From positions 3,449,056 through 3,513,055 of the forward strand of contig NZ_KZ987724.1 of NCBI RefSeq assembly GCF_003614185.1: a DNA stretch of 64,000 nucleotides, read 5' to 3'. The stretch comes from Paenibacillus aceti (GTDB lineage: Bacteria > Bacillota > Bacilli > Paenibacillales > Paenibacillaceae). This document shows, piece after piece, positions 9,680 through 18,918 of the stretch. The notes under the pieces are model-generated. The model had not been told where the DNA came from and did not search any database. It saw nothing but the letters and a program-made list of their open reading frames with translations. Position numbers and translations under genes: made by a program. The first letter of the stretch is position 1. Each line of letters starts with the position of its first letter.

Positions 9680-10739
9680 GGTCTTGTTCCCCCTGCTTTT
9701 TATTTGCGATACGACGCACCTTCAGCTTATGAATGAGACGTTCGATCAGAATGCTAGTCGCTGCAAAGTAGATAATGATAGCGATAATAGAATCGGCGAT
9801 TTCCGGCGGAATCTCGGTCATCGCATTCATGAAGCCCCTACCGGAATATAACAAGCCGAAGAAAAGAGCGGATGCGAATACACCGAGCGGCGTATTGGCT
9901 CCCAATAGAGAAACAGCAATACCGTCAAAGCCTTGTGTCGGCAAAATACCGATCTGAATGCTGGAAGCATTCCCCGTATATTGAGCAACGCCAGCTAAAC
10001 CAGCGATACCGCCGGAAATGAACATCGACAGGACGATGCTGCGCTGCACGGCAATACCTGCGTATTCTGCTGCGTGACGGTTGAAGCCAACCGCCTTTAG
10101 CTCGTAGCCGAGCGTCGTCTTATTAATTATGAAAGCGACAATTAATACCGCGATAATCGCGATAAAGAACCCTAGATTGACGTACGATCCCTGGAACAGG
10201 TCGCTCAGCCATTGCTGATGCAGCATAGCATCCGGCGGAAGCTGACGTGATTCCGTCTCCAGGCTCGCCCCTTTGAAATAGGCCGGGACTACGTAGTATA
10301 CGGTCCAATAAGCGACCCAGTTCATCATGATCGTGGAGACAACCTCGTGCACATTATATTTCGCCTTCAAAAAGCCCGGGATCACCGCCCACAGAGCTCC
10401 GCCGACGAATCCGATGAGTATCATCAAAGGCAGGAGAATCCCGCGTGGCAGATCCAGCGAGAGACCTATAGCTGTCGCACAAAAGCCGCCAAAGAGCATC
10501 TGACCCGCTGCACCGATATTAAACAGCCCTGTGCGGAAGGCAAATGCCACCGACAGCCCTGTCAATACAAGTGGAGTTGCTGTCGCCAGAGTGTTGCCGA
10601 TTCTCTCCGGGTTCTTGAGTCCGCCCTGGATCAGATACATATATCCTTCAATCGGATTATGGCCGGTCACCAGCATAAGAATGGCCCCTGCGATCAGTCC
10701 GAACAGAACGGCAAGCAACGATTTGATGCTGTTATTCAT
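9663..10739 (-). CDS. nupP: Nucleoside ABC transporter permease, NupP type
   Basis: A 358-residue membrane permease of the same family as its neighbour NupQ. Seen: N-terminal helix, LVLTGLSVAFAFRTGLFNIG (typical cytoplasmic loop start of the family) and EYAGIAVQRSIVLSMFISGG. It should be the second half of the nucleoside-import channel. The ATG is preceded by GGAAGGAGGAGG and overlaps the end of nupO by 8 bases. Organisation and order (N, O, P, Q) match the CodY-controlled nup operon of B. subtilis. Confidence 0.9.
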   Translation of the reverse strand: MNNSIKSLLAVLFGLIAGAILMLVTGHNPIEGYMYLIQGGLKNPERIGNTLATATPLVLTGLSVAFAFRTGLFNIGAAGQMLFGGFCATAIGLSLDLPRGILLPLMILIGFVGGALWAVIPGFLKAKYNVHEVVSTIMMNWVAYWTVYYVVPAYFKGASLETESRQLPPDAMLHQQWLSDLFQGSYVNLGFFIAIIAVLIVAFIINKTTLGYELKAVGFNRHAAEYAGIAVQRSIVLSMFISGGIAGLAGVAQYTGNASSIQIGILPTQGFDGIAVSLLGANTPLGVFASALFFGLLYSGRGFMNAMTEIPPEIADSIIAIIIYFAATSILIERLIHKLKVRRIANKKQGEQDHVDNA

Positions 10740-12264
10740 GCGCTGCCTCCTCCTTCCGGTAACCGGCCATCATCAGGCCAAGCTCTCTTTCGTTCGTCTC
10801 AGAGGATTTGACGATGCCTACCAATTCGCCGTTATTGATGACCGCGATGCGGTCCGACAGATTCAGCACTTCATCCAGTTCCAGCGATATGAGCAGAACG
10901 GCCTTGCCCTTATCCCGCTGCTCCACCAGACGTTTATGGATGTACTCGATCGAACCCACATCCAGTCCACGAGTTGGCTGAACCGCAATCAGGAGATCGG
11001 GATCTCGCTCCACTTCACGACCGATGATCGCCTTCTGCTGATTACCTCCGGACATCGAGCGAACGATTGAGCTACCTCCGGTGCCTGAACGCACATCGAA
11101 GCTCTGAATAATATGATCCGCATGCTGGCTGATCGCTTCCGATCTAAGCAGCCCCCGCTTGGAATAAGGCGGCTGATTGTAGACCTCGAGAATAAGATTC
11201 TCTTCAAGTGTATAATCAAGCACGAGTCCCCGCTTCTGCCGGTCCTCGGGAATATGAGCGATCCCACTGTTATTACGCTGACGAATGGACAAGCCATTCA
11301 GTTTTTTTCCTTTCAAGACGACTGTCCCGCTCTCAATAGGGCGAAGACCTGTGATGGCTTCCACCAGCTCGGTCTGCCCATTGCCGTCTACTCCGGCTAT
11401 ACCCAAGATCTCTCCCGCATTGACATTCAGGCTAAAGGACTTGAGCGCGTTAACCTTCTTGCTGTTCTTCACGTTAAGCGACTCAATCTCCAGCACGACA
11501 TCGCCCGGATGTCCCTCAGTCTTGTCCACTGTAAAGGAAACGCTGCGGCCCACCATCATCTCAGCCATCTCTTCACGGCTCGTCTCGGCTACATCCACTG
11601 TCCCGATCGTCTTACCGCGCCGGATAACCGTACAGCGATCCGCTACCGCTTTAATCTCCTTCAGCTTATGGGTGATAAGAATAATGGATTTGCCTTCGCT
11701 TACCAGCTTCCTCATAATCTCCTGCAGGTCATTGATCTCCTGTGGAGTTAATACCGCGGTCGGCTCGTCGAAGATTAATACTTCTGCATCACGATACAGC
11801 ATCTTGAGAATCTCGACTCTCTGCTGCATGCCTACTGAAATATTTTCTATTTTGGCATAAGGATCTACATTAAGACCGTATCTCTGTGATAATTGCTCTA
11901 CCCGTTTGGCAGCGGTTCTAATATCCAGTCCAAAGAAATATTTGCGCGTCTCACTGCCCAGAATAATGTTCTCGGTCACGGTAAATGGCTCAACCAGCTT
12001 AAAGTGCTGATGCACCATCCCGATGCCGAGCCTGTTCGCTACGTTCGGATTCGAAATCCGCACTTCTCGGCCGTTCACTTTAATCATTCCGCGGTCAGGT
12101 TGATACATACCGAACAGGATGCTCATCAATGTCGATTTGCCCGCCCCGTTCTCGCCTAGCAGGGCATGGATCTCTCCCTTTTTAAGCCTGATCGTAATGT
12201 CATCGTTGGCCACGATGCCCGGAAATTCCTTACGGATGCCCACCATCTCGACAACATAGTCCAT
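10732..12264 (-). CDS. nupO: Nucleoside ABC transporter ATP-binding protein, NupO type
   Basis: About 510 residues with two fused ABC ATPase domains. The first has Walker A GENGAGKST, signature ISVGMQQRVEI and Walker B VLIFDEPT. The second has a degenerate Walker A, GVDGNGQTE, and signature MSGGNQQKAII, as is normal for the second half of ribose/nucleoside-type ATPases. The start chosen is ATG 12262-12264 (MDYVVEM) because AAGGAGAGA sits eight bases upstream; a longer frame begins at 12291 without such a site. It energises NupP/NupQ import of nucleosides delivered by the lipoprotein. Confidence 0.9.
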   Translation of the reverse strand: MDYVVEMVGIRKEFPGIVANDDITIRLKKGEIHALLGENGAGKSTLMSILFGMYQPDRGMIKVNGREVRISNPNVANRLGIGMVHQHFKLVEPFTVTENIILGSETRKYFFGLDIRTAAKRVEQLSQRYGLNVDPYAKIENISVGMQQRVEILKMLYRDAEVLIFDEPTAVLTPQEINDLQEIMRKLVSEGKSIILITHKLKEIKAVADRCTVIRRGKTIGTVDVAETSREEMAEMMVGRSVSFTVDKTEGHPGDVVLEIESLNVKNSKKVNALKSFSLNVNAGEILGIAGVDGNGQTELVEAITGLRPIESGTVVLKGKKLNGLSIRQRNNSGIAHIPEDRQKRGLVLDYTLEENLILEVYNQPPYSKRGLLRSEAISQHADHIIQSFDVRSGTGGSSIVRSMSGGNQQKAIIGREVERDPDLLIAVQPTRGLDVGSIEYIHKRLVEQRDKGKAVLLISLELDEVLNLSDRIAVINNGELVGIVKSSETNERELGLMMAGYRKEEAAHE

Positions 12265-12438
12265 GGTTTTGGGATCTCTCCTTCTTAACATAGTAAGTAA
12301 TCTGTGTGTTTCGGAAGTTCACCGGAAAAAATGCCCTGACTTATCCTTCAAAAGCAAGTCTGCGGCAAATCATTGGTTACATTCGCCCGCGATATCGAAA
12401 AAGCAAGACTTGTGTCGCCTTCTTCCACTTGTGATCTT

Positions 12439-12471
12439 AAAAAAAGACGGAGGCAACTCCGTCTTTTTTTT
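12439..12471 (-). terminator. Intra-operon terminator between nupN and nupO
   Basis: GACGGAG (12446-12452), loop GCAA, CTCCGTC (12457-12463), flanked by A and T runs on both sides, so it can act in both directions. It lies between the binding-lipoprotein gene and the transporter genes. Partial read-through would give more lipoprotein than transporter, a common arrangement. Confidence 0.9.
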
Positions 12472-12527
12472 AAAATGCGATACCGCCACTCACATCAATC
12501 TGTGGATTCATAGGACCGTGATTCGAA

Positions 12528-13640
12528 CTAGTCGATCAAATCTCCTTTTTCTCCAGCAACCTTAATATCACCGGACTTGATCTTGTCGAATACTTCATTC
12601 ACTTGCTTAATGATGTCTTCGCTCAGGTTCGGATTTTTCTCAGGCAGGCCAACGCCATCGTTCTTAGCATCAATGGTGATGCTCTGTCCGCCTGGGAACT
12701 TGCCTTCGATTTCCGCTTTGATCATATCGTAAGCTGCTTGATCCACTTTCTTGACAGCGGAAGTCAGGATAACCGATTTATCTCCTTCATACACGCCATC
12801 CTCGTATTGGTCTACGTCAACTCCGACAACCCATACTTCAGAACCGTTCTGTGCACGAGTCTTAGCTTCGTTGATCGCGCCAACGCCAACGCCACCTGCC
12901 GCTGCGAAGATCACATTTACACCGCGGTCATACATCTGTGCAGCCAGCTGGCTACCTGCCGCTACGTCATCAAAGGAACCTTGGTATACTACGTTTTCTT
13001 TGTTGATGACAAGCTTCGTTCCCAAATTCTCATTGGCATAATTCACGCCCTGCTGGAAGCCCCAGTTGAACTTTTCTACTGGCGGGATCTTCATACCACC
13101 GATAAAACCAGCCTGGCCGTCCTTCACATGGAGAGCCGCTGCAATACCAGCCAGGAATCCAGCTTCATGCTCTGCGAAGTAGATGGAGACGGTGTTCTCT
13201 TTGACAACCGGCTCTGCGTTCTCTTCTCCGGAATGAGGGATTCCGTCGATCAGAACGAACTTCGCATCGGTAAATTTATCTTGCGCTCTGAAGATAGCGG
13301 TTTCAAACTTAAAGCCAGGTGTGACGATAAATTTAAAGCCTGCATCATACAGGTTACCGATTTCCTTCGAATAGTCTGCTTCGGTTGTTCCGGCCGGTTT
13401 CAAGTATTTATACTCCATCTTGAAGTCCGCATTGGCCTTCACAATCCCCTCATAAGTACCTTGGTTGAACGACTTGTCATCGATCGTACCAGCGTCCGTA
13501 ACCATACCTACCTTAAAGTTCGCTTTCGGCGCATCTCCGCCGTTGCTGCCACCAGACTCTGCTGCCGGTTTTGCTCCGCATCCCGCCAGCAAGACGACAG
13601 ACATCATCATACTGATTAAAGCTATGACCCCTTTTTTCAT
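12528..13640 (-). CDS. nupN: BMP-family nucleoside-binding lipoprotein, NupN type
   Basis: About 370 residues. A lipoprotein signal is visible: MKKGVIALISMMM then LLAGCGAKP, with the lipobox Cys. The body is a PnrA/BMP fold: FKVGMVTDAGTIDDKSFNQG, GFIGGMKIPPVEKF, VIFAAAGGVGVGA. It captures purine nucleosides outside the membrane for NupOPQ. The ATG at 13638-13640 is chosen because GGAGGG lies about ten bases upstream; a TTG at 13649 would be too close to that site. Promoter and terminator features flank it. Confidence 0.9.
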   Translation of the reverse strand: MKKGVIALISMMMSVVLLAGCGAKPAAESGGSNGGDAPKANFKVGMVTDAGTIDDKSFNQGTYEGIVKANADFKMEYKYLKPAGTTEADYSKEIGNLYDAGFKFIVTPGFKFETAIFRAQDKFTDAKFVLIDGIPHSGEENAEPVVKENTVSIYFAEHEAGFLAGIAAALHVKDGQAGFIGGMKIPPVEKFNWGFQQGVNYANENLGTKLVINKENVVYQGSFDDVAAGSQLAAQMYDRGVNVIFAAAGGVGVGAINEAKTRAQNGSEVWVVGVDVDQYEDGVYEGDKSVILTSAVKKVDQAAYDMIKAEIEGKFPGGQSITIDAKNDGVGLPEKNPNLSEDIIKQVNEVFDKIKSGDIKVAGEKGDLID

Positions 13641-13757
13641 TAAGGACAACCCTCCTATAAATGTATGCCCGAACCATAACTCAAGATGCTCGAATCATAG
13701 ATCGTGCTACCTCCAATATATTAATAAAATTTACACTTTTCAACATAAATTCGCGTT

Positions 13758-13763
13758 ATTATA
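13758..13763 (-). promoter_or_regulatory. Extended -10 promoter of the nup operon
   Basis: On the minus strand TGCTATAAT (TATAAT at 13758-13763) lies about 120 bases before nupN. The -35 region is poor, so the extended -10 probably carries recognition. A/T-rich sequence downstream could hold a CodY site, but no clear CodY box is seen. Confidence 0.55.
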
Positions 13764-13929
13764 GCAAATTGCATCTGTGCCGCGGTAATTCATTAAGCTG
13801 TTAACCTACCTGAAGCTTTCATGAACAGGCTTGGGATTAACGCCTTCTTAAGGTAGAATAAACATAAATAGCTTCGAATTCAAATAATCCGATTTTGAAC
13901 TACCTCTGAGAGGAGATGTATGACGAATC

Positions 13930-15063
13930 ATGAAAATTGTATTTATCGAACCGACCCCCAGCCCTAACTCGATGAAGCTCCATCTGGACGAGAGTCTGGA
14001 GCCGGGAATTCGTAGAACATACACGCTGGATAACGAACGCTCTGCTCCGCGCTGGATCAGGCAGATGCTGCACATTCCTGGCGTGAAGAGTGTGTTCCAC
14101 ACCGCCGACTTCGTAGCATTGGATCGCAAGGGCGGCGCGGATTGGGCCGCGATTCTGGCCGCTGTCCAAGAGCAATTCGGACAGGATCATGTCGAATCCG
14201 CCTGGAATCCGGAAGATGGCGAGCCCCATGGGTTCGGTGAAGCGCAGGTATTCGTGCAGTTCTTCCGCGGCATACCGATGCAGATCCGCGTTAAATCCGG
14301 CATCGCGGAGGAGCGGATCGGGCTGGCCGAGCGCTTCGTTGCGGCCGTAACTGAGGTGGCCAGCGCCACGCTGATCAAGGAGCGCAAGCTGGTTGACTAT
14401 GGCGTGCGCTACGGAGAGCTCGCCGAGATCGCCCGCGAGGTAGAGCAAGAGCTCGAGGCCGCCTTTCCAGCGGAGCGGCTGCGCGAAATTGTCAGCCAGG
14501 CGATTGCGCATGGGCGCAGCGAGGCGGAATTCGTCGAGCATCGCCGCGTGCTCAGCCTGGCCGAGGTCACAGAGCAGATGCAGGATAGCGACTGGCATGT
14601 GCGTTACGCCGGGCTGGAAGCCCTGCAGCAGCCCGGCCCGGAGGCCTTGCCGCTCATGGCGGAGGCGCTGCGCGATAAGCAGATGCAGATTCGCCGCCTG
14701 GCGGTCGTCTACCTCGGCGATATCCGCACGCCAGAAGCGATGGAGCTGCTCTATGAGGCGCTGCGCGATAACTCTGCAGCTGTGCGCCGTACCGCAGGCG
14801 ATACGCTCTCCGACATCGGCGATCCTGCGGCGACAGGGCCGATGATCGCAGCGCTGCGGGATAAGAGCAAGCTGGTGCGCTGGCGGGCCGCCCGCTTCTT
14901 GTACGAAGCGGGCACAGACGATGCCCTCACGGCACTGCGGGAGGCCGCCGATGATCCCGAATTCGAGGTCAGCCTGCAGGCCAGAATGGCCGTGGAGCGG
15001 ATCGAATCCGGGGAGCAGGCCGCCGGAACCGTCTGGCAGCAGATGGCGAAGCGCGAGCGTTGA
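13930..15063 (+). CDS. ypgR: YpgR/CvfC-type protein: NifU N-terminal-like domain plus HEAT repeats
   Basis: A 377-residue cytosolic protein. The N-terminus (MKIVFIEPTPSPNSMKLHL, then GVKSVFHTADFVALDRK) is an Nfu/NifU N-terminal-like scaffold domain. The second half contains HEAT-like helical repeats (WHVRYAGLEALQQPGPEALP, QIRRLAVVYLGDIRTPEA, AVRRTAGDTLSDIGDPAA, LVRWRAARFLYEAG). This combination and length match B. subtilis YpgR and staphylococcal conserved virulence factor C. Exact biochemical role is unknown. The ORF is rather GC-rich in its middle part compared with neighbours. It stands alone between the nup promoter and the L-box. Confidence 0.85.
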   Translation: MKIVFIEPTPSPNSMKLHLDESLEPGIRRTYTLDNERSAPRWIRQMLHIPGVKSVFHTADFVALDRKGGADWAAILAAVQEQFGQDHVESAWNPEDGEPHGFGEAQVFVQFFRGIPMQIRVKSGIAEERIGLAERFVAAVTEVASATLIKERKLVDYGVRYGELAEIAREVEQELEAAFPAERLREIVSQAIAHGRSEAEFVEHRRVLSLAEVTEQMQDSDWHVRYAGLEALQQPGPEALPLMAEALRDKQMQIRRLAVVYLGDIRTPEAMELLYEALRDNSAAVRRTAGDTLSDIGDPAATGPMIAALRDKSKLVRWRAARFLYEAGTDDALTALREAADDPEFEVSLQARMAVERIESGEQAAGTVWQQMAKRER

Positions 15064-15178
15064 GAGATCGGCTGCAGTGCAGCCCTAACGGAAATGAGCG
15101 CCTTTATTTCTGTTAGCAGCCAAGTTCATTTTAGCCGGTTGCGTAATTGGGAACTCCGCTATAGTTAATTTTTAGTGG

Positions 15179-15207
15179 TTGCCCTGGGGGATGGCATACT
15201 ATATACT
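15179..15207 (+). promoter_or_regulatory. Promoter of the lysine riboswitch transcript
   Basis: TTGCCC (15179-15184), a 17-base spacer and TATACT (15202-15207), about 50 bases before the riboswitch aptamer. Confidence 0.6.
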
Positions 15208-15254
15208 TAGCTAATATCATAAGAATCATTACAATCAAATAATTTAACCTCATC

Positions 15255-15430
15255 ATTTCAGGTGAGGTAGAGGTCGCAACTGTGAAGAGTATACCGGAGG
15301 AGGCGTATGAAGCCGCCTGTGAATCCGGAAGAAAGGCACCGTTGCCGAAGCGTTCAATCAGCTTCTATCCGATTGAGTCGCTGGGGCTGTCATCGAAAGG
15401 GACAGAACTGTCACAATGACCAGACCATGT
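15255..15430 (+). ncRNA. Lysine riboswitch (L-box) aptamer
   Basis: Conserved L-box blocks occur in order: GAGGTAGAGGTCGCAAC, AAGAGTATACCGGAGGAGG, GAAAGGCACCGTTGCCGAAG, GCTGGGGCTGTCATCGAAAGG and GGGACAGAACTGTC. It is followed by an intrinsic terminator (15500-15530) and then a lysP-like permease gene, which fits transcription attenuation in response to lysine. Boundaries are approximate. Confidence 0.93.
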
Positions 15431-15499
15431 GGGAATTGTGTTGAGCTATCTTCATGAAGGAATGGTGCGGAGATTATATGTATAACATGACTATAACAG

Positions 15500-15530
15500 G
15501 ACCGCGGATATTCTTCCGTGGTCTTTTTCT
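15500..15530 (+). terminator. Riboswitch-controlled terminator before lysP
   Basis: GACCGCGG (15500-15507) pairs with CCGTGGTC (15516-15523), followed by TTTTTCT. Placed between the L-box aptamer and the permease, it is the expected lysine-dependent attenuator. Confidence 0.9.
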
Positions 15531-15665
15531 ATTTTCAACAGCTGCGACCTCTGAGATCGGGTAATTGAAGAAGTGTTCATCCCTGAACCTTCCACAGAAT
15601 TTTCTCAAAAACCCGAATGTAAATCACGACATTATGGAACATTCATCTTAAGGAGTGCTGTTCAA

Positions 15666-17147
15666 ATGAGTAATCAACATCGTAAGACACAAGATTCATC
15701 GTCTCTAAAACCGGGACTGAAGGCTAGACATATGACGATGATCGCCCTCGGTGGCTCCATCGGAACAGGTTTGTTCCTGGCCAGCGGCGGTGCGATTGCA
15801 TCCGCAGGCCCTGGAGGGGCCCTGCTCGCTTATGCGGCAGTCGGCATTATGGTTTATTTTCTGATGACCAGCTTGGGCGAGCTCGCCACTTATATACCGG
15901 ACTCCGGGTCCTTTGAAACCTATGCTTCCCGCTTCGTCGATCCGTCCCTGGGCTTCGCCTTGGGTTGGAATTTCTGGTACAATTGGGCGATTACGATCGC
16001 TGCCGAGCTCTCAGCTGCTACACTAATCATGAAATACTGGTTCCCGGATAGCTCCTCCTTCCTCTGGAGCGTGCTATTCCTCGCCCTGATTTTCGGACTG
16101 AACGTCTTGTCTGTCAAAGGTTATGGGGAATCGGAATACTGGTTCGCAATTATTAAAATCGCGGTCGTAATCGTTTTCCTGATTGTCGGAGTTATGATGA
16201 TCTTCGGTATTCTGGGAGGTGAAGCGGTCGGCTTCAAGAACTTCACGGTCGGGGACGCACCGTTCCATGGCGGATTCTTCACCTTCCTTGGCGTATTTAT
16301 GGCGGCGGGGTTCTCCTTCCAGGGCACCGAGATGGTCGGGGTCGCTGCCGGAGAGAGCCATAACCCGCGGGAGCATGTGCCCCGGGCGATTCGCCAGGTG
16401 TTCTGGCGTATTCTGATCTTCTATGTGCTGGCCATTCTTGTAATCGGGCTCTTGATCCCGTACACCAATCCGAGCCTTCTCAAGAGCGGCATCGACAATA
16501 TTGGAGTCAGTCCATTCACGCTCGTATTTGAACGGGCTGGTCTGGCCTTCGCCGCCTCGGTTATGAATGCGGTCATCCTGACCTCGGTGCTATCCGCCGG
16601 CAACTCGGGAATGTATGCCTCCTCGCGAGTCCTGTACTCCCTGGCCAAACGCGGGAAGGCTCCCTTGTTCCTGGCCCGGCTGAATCGCCATGGCATTCCG
16701 ATGAATGCTCTGCTGCTGACTACGGCGGTAGGCATGATCGCCTTCCTGGCATCGCTGTTCGGAGATGGTGTCGTCTATACTTGGCTGCTTAATGCCTCCG
16801 GGATGTGCGGCTTCATCACCTGGCTTGGCATCGCAATCAGCCATTACCGGTTCCGCCGCGCCTTTATCGCTCAAGGCCATGACTTGAACGAGCTGCCTTA
16901 TCGAGCAAGATGGTTCCCCTTCGGCCCTATCTTCGCGCTCATTCTCTGTATCATCGTCATACTCGGACAGAGCATGTCTCTCGTATCAGACAGCGGCGTT
17001 GACTGGCATGGCATGATCGCTGCTTATTTTACAATACCGTTATTTTTAGTTGTCTGGCTTGGTTATAAATGGACTCACCACATCAAGGTGATCCCGCTCA
17101 AGGAATGCGACCTGTCCTCTCCAACCCATGGCAAAAAACAAAAATAA
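15666..17147 (+). CDS. lysP: Lysine-specific amino acid permease (APC family)
   Basis: A 493-residue membrane transporter with about twelve helices. The opening LKARHMTMIALGGSIGTGLF and PGGALLAYAAVGIMVYF are hallmarks of the amino acid permease (APC/AAT) family, and the sequence SFETYASRFVDPSLGFALGWNFWYNWA (read in two parts) is LysP-like. The ATG at 15666 follows TTAAGGAGTGCTG; the upstream in-frame extension to 15573 lacks a ribosome site. Lysine as substrate is strongly supported by the L-box in its leader. It probably works as a proton symporter. Confidence 0.92.
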   Translation: MSNQHRKTQDSSSLKPGLKARHMTMIALGGSIGTGLFLASGGAIASAGPGGALLAYAAVGIMVYFLMTSLGELATYIPDSGSFETYASRFVDPSLGFALGWNFWYNWAITIAAELSAATLIMKYWFPDSSSFLWSVLFLALIFGLNVLSVKGYGESEYWFAIIKIAVVIVFLIVGVMMIFGILGGEAVGFKNFTVGDAPFHGGFFTFLGVFMAAGFSFQGTEMVGVAAGESHNPREHVPRAIRQVFWRILIFYVLAILVIGLLIPYTNPSLLKSGIDNIGVSPFTLVFERAGLAFAASVMNAVILTSVLSAGNSGMYASSRVLYSLAKRGKAPLFLARLNRHGIPMNALLLTTAVGMIAFLASLFGDGVVYTWLLNASGMCGFITWLGIAISHYRFRRAFIAQGHDLNELPYRARWFPFGPIFALILCIIVILGQSMSLVSDSGVDWHGMIAAYFTIPLFLVVWLGYKWTHHIKVIPLKECDLSSPTHGKKQK

Positions 17148-17149
17148 AA

Positions 17150-17194
17150 GAGCAGCCTATGCCTGAGCTCCAAACCAAACTCAGCAAGCTGCCC
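17150..17194 (-). terminator. Terminator of the transglutaminase-like gene
   Basis: On the minus strand GGGCAGC and GGCTGCTC form an outer stem around an inner GCTGAG/CTCAGG stem, followed by TTTTATTTTT. It also lies just after lysP on the other strand. Confidence 0.7.
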
Positions 17195-17204
17195 AACTAT
17201 TAAG

Positions 17205-18326
17205 CTACTCCCAGTGAATTTCGACTTGAAGATCATCGGTCCCCTCTAACGGGGAAGAGAGATAACTAATATTATTTAATTGCAACTCATATAAACTGAC
17301 AAGATCCTGAAGCAATTGCCTCTCCGAGCCGTCATAGCGCACCGTTACGGTGCTCTCCCCGGCTTGAAGGCTTTGCTTCACTTTTTTTTGCATGGCCGCC
17401 GAATCGGTGATCACAGCATCAGGATAATACAGGTCATAGCCAAGCTGTTCCTCCAGCGCCTGATAGCTCTTACCCTCGACTCCCTTCTGCACAGCCATAG
17501 CCCGCAAGCTGTCTCTATACAATGTAGAAGCCTCAGGATACTGCTTCAGCCATTGATGATCCTGTCTCATCTGCTCATCGGTGAGCAGGTAATAGTTATA
17601 CCTGACTCGTCCCGGATTATCCGGAGAGGGGTCGTCCCAGGTCGTATCGAGGTGATACCACTTACTATCTATATTTACGAGATTCCACGCATGGAGCTGA
17701 TCTCCGGCGGTGCCTTCCACGATCATATTATTGAACCCGGCTGTCTTTAACAGCTGATAGGTCAGCAAGGAATAACCTTGGCAGACCGCTTTACCGGTTC
17801 GCAGTCCCTCGTAAGCTGTATATTTCTGCAGATCGCGATCATATTTAAGATTCAATACGACATAGTCGTGGATCGCCTTGACCTTCTGATGAACGTTCAT
17901 TCCAGGTTGAATGATCTCCCGCAGTATCTCCCGTACCCGTCGTTTCACGTAGGCAGATTGCCCCGCTGTTTCCCGATAACTGACCTGCAGAGTAATTTTG
18001 GCATAGCCTGAGGTTCCCTTCCAGGAATAGGTGTAACGATCCACAATATATTTAGTGTATGGATCACTGTCCAGGGCACCGTTCACGGCCTGCTTGAGCA
18101 ATTGCTCCAGCTCTTTGGTCGGTCCTTTATATTTTAAGGTGATAGAGGCTTCTCTTGCTCCCAATCCTTCGGCAAGCTTCAACTGTAGATCCTCTGACGA
18201 TGTAATATAGACCGTATCTGTGGCAGCATGCACATGCAGCACTCCCCAATACGGCGGAATCACGCCGAGAAGTGCGGCACCCAATAGCCCTGTTGCTATC
18301 CAGCGTCTAACATTGCTTCGTCTCAT
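17205..18326 (-). CDS. Secreted transglutaminase-like (cysteine protease fold) protein
   Basis: About 373 residues. An N-terminal membrane/signal segment (RRWIATGLLGAALLGVIPPYW, then HVHAA) is followed by a domain of unknown role and a transglutaminase-like core with all three catalytic positions visible: Cys in GKAVCQGYSLLTYQLL, His in DQLHAWNLV, Asp in WYHLDTTWDDP. Such proteins act outside the cell as proteases, peptide cyclases or cross-linkers. The ATG at 18324-18326 is chosen because AGGGGGCATAGGAGG precedes it; an upstream frame to 18395 is unsupported. Substrate is unknown. It is monocistronic with its own terminator. Confidence 0.8.
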   Translation of the reverse strand: MRRSNVRRWIATGLLGAALLGVIPPYWGVLHVHAATDTVYITSSEDLQLKLAEGLGAREASITLKYKGPTKELEQLLKQAVNGALDSDPYTKYIVDRYTYSWKGTSGYAKITLQVSYRETAGQSAYVKRRVREILREIIQPGMNVHQKVKAIHDYVVLNLKYDRDLQKYTAYEGLRTGKAVCQGYSLLTYQLLKTAGFNNMIVEGTAGDQLHAWNLVNIDSKWYHLDTTWDDPSPDNPGRVRYNYYLLTDEQMRQDHQWLKQYPEASTLYRDSLRAMAVQKGVEGKSYQALEEQLGYDLYYPDAVITDSAAMQKKVKQSLQAGESTVTVRYDGSERQLLQDLVSLYELQLNNISYLSSPLEGTDDLQVEIHWE

Positions 18327-18531
18327 GCCTCCTATGCCCCCTTTTGCCAAAAAAATAAATGACTCAAGTGTTGGCCAACCCTTATATAAGCACATTGTAA
18401 CATAGCCTGTACTGCAAAGGTTTTCTAGTTTTGTCGAGCATTAACGAATGGCCCTCGCCGTGATCATGGCAATAATTTCAATAATATGACATGAAATTTG
18501 CGGAATTTTCTACCTAATATTGCTGAAGTTT

Positions 18532-18540
18532 TGATATAAT
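18532..18540 (+). promoter_or_regulatory. Extended -10 promoter
   Basis: TGATATAAT (TATAAT at 18535-18540) lies about 70 bases before the small membrane-protein start at 18612. No good -35 is seen. Confidence 0.5.
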
Positions 18541-18611
18541 AAAAAAGTTATTAAATGTGATATATGTCACTGCAAACCATAAGCGCAGTAGATTGGGGAG
18601 ACATTCTAATT

Positions 18612-18809
18612 ATGACTATTGTGGACCTTTCGGATATATCGGTCGAAATGTTCGTTACCGTCATGCTCTTTCTGCTCCTAATTGCTCCACTTGTCAGTCT
18701 GGGAATTTTACGTCTATTTCAGGGCAAGAAGAAGATCGGCTTCGGCTTGATCGGCGGCGGAGTTTTGGTATATCTCGTGTTTCAGACCGTTATGTTGCTG
18801 ATTAACTAA
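18612..18809 (+). CDS. Small two-helix membrane protein, unknown function
   Basis: 65 residues from the ATG at 18612: an acidic start (MTIVDLSDISVEM), a membrane helix (FVTVMLFLLLIAPLVSLGIL), a short basic loop (RLFQGKKKIG) and a second helix (LIGGGVLVYLVFQTVMLLI). GGGGAG lies about eleven bases upstream. A longer reading from 18564 is possible but has no ribosome site. No family is recognised. It stands alone between a promoter-like element and a repeat cluster. Confidence 0.65.
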   Translation: MTIVDLSDISVEMFVTVMLFLLLIAPLVSLGILRLFQGKKKIGFGLIGGGVLVYLVFQTVMLLIN

Positions 18810-18918
18810 TTGGTGATTGAATCTCGTTGGTGAGGGGGATTAAGGAGATCTCACTCAAAAAATAGCAAAATTTGCGTAAAATAACTTCGAGAACGCGAAA
18901 CCGAGGTTGGTTGCCCTT

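Noticed and set aside
13900-14598. 232-codon minus-strand frame opposite ypgR
   Set aside because: Antisense shadow; the plus-strand protein is a well-conserved family.
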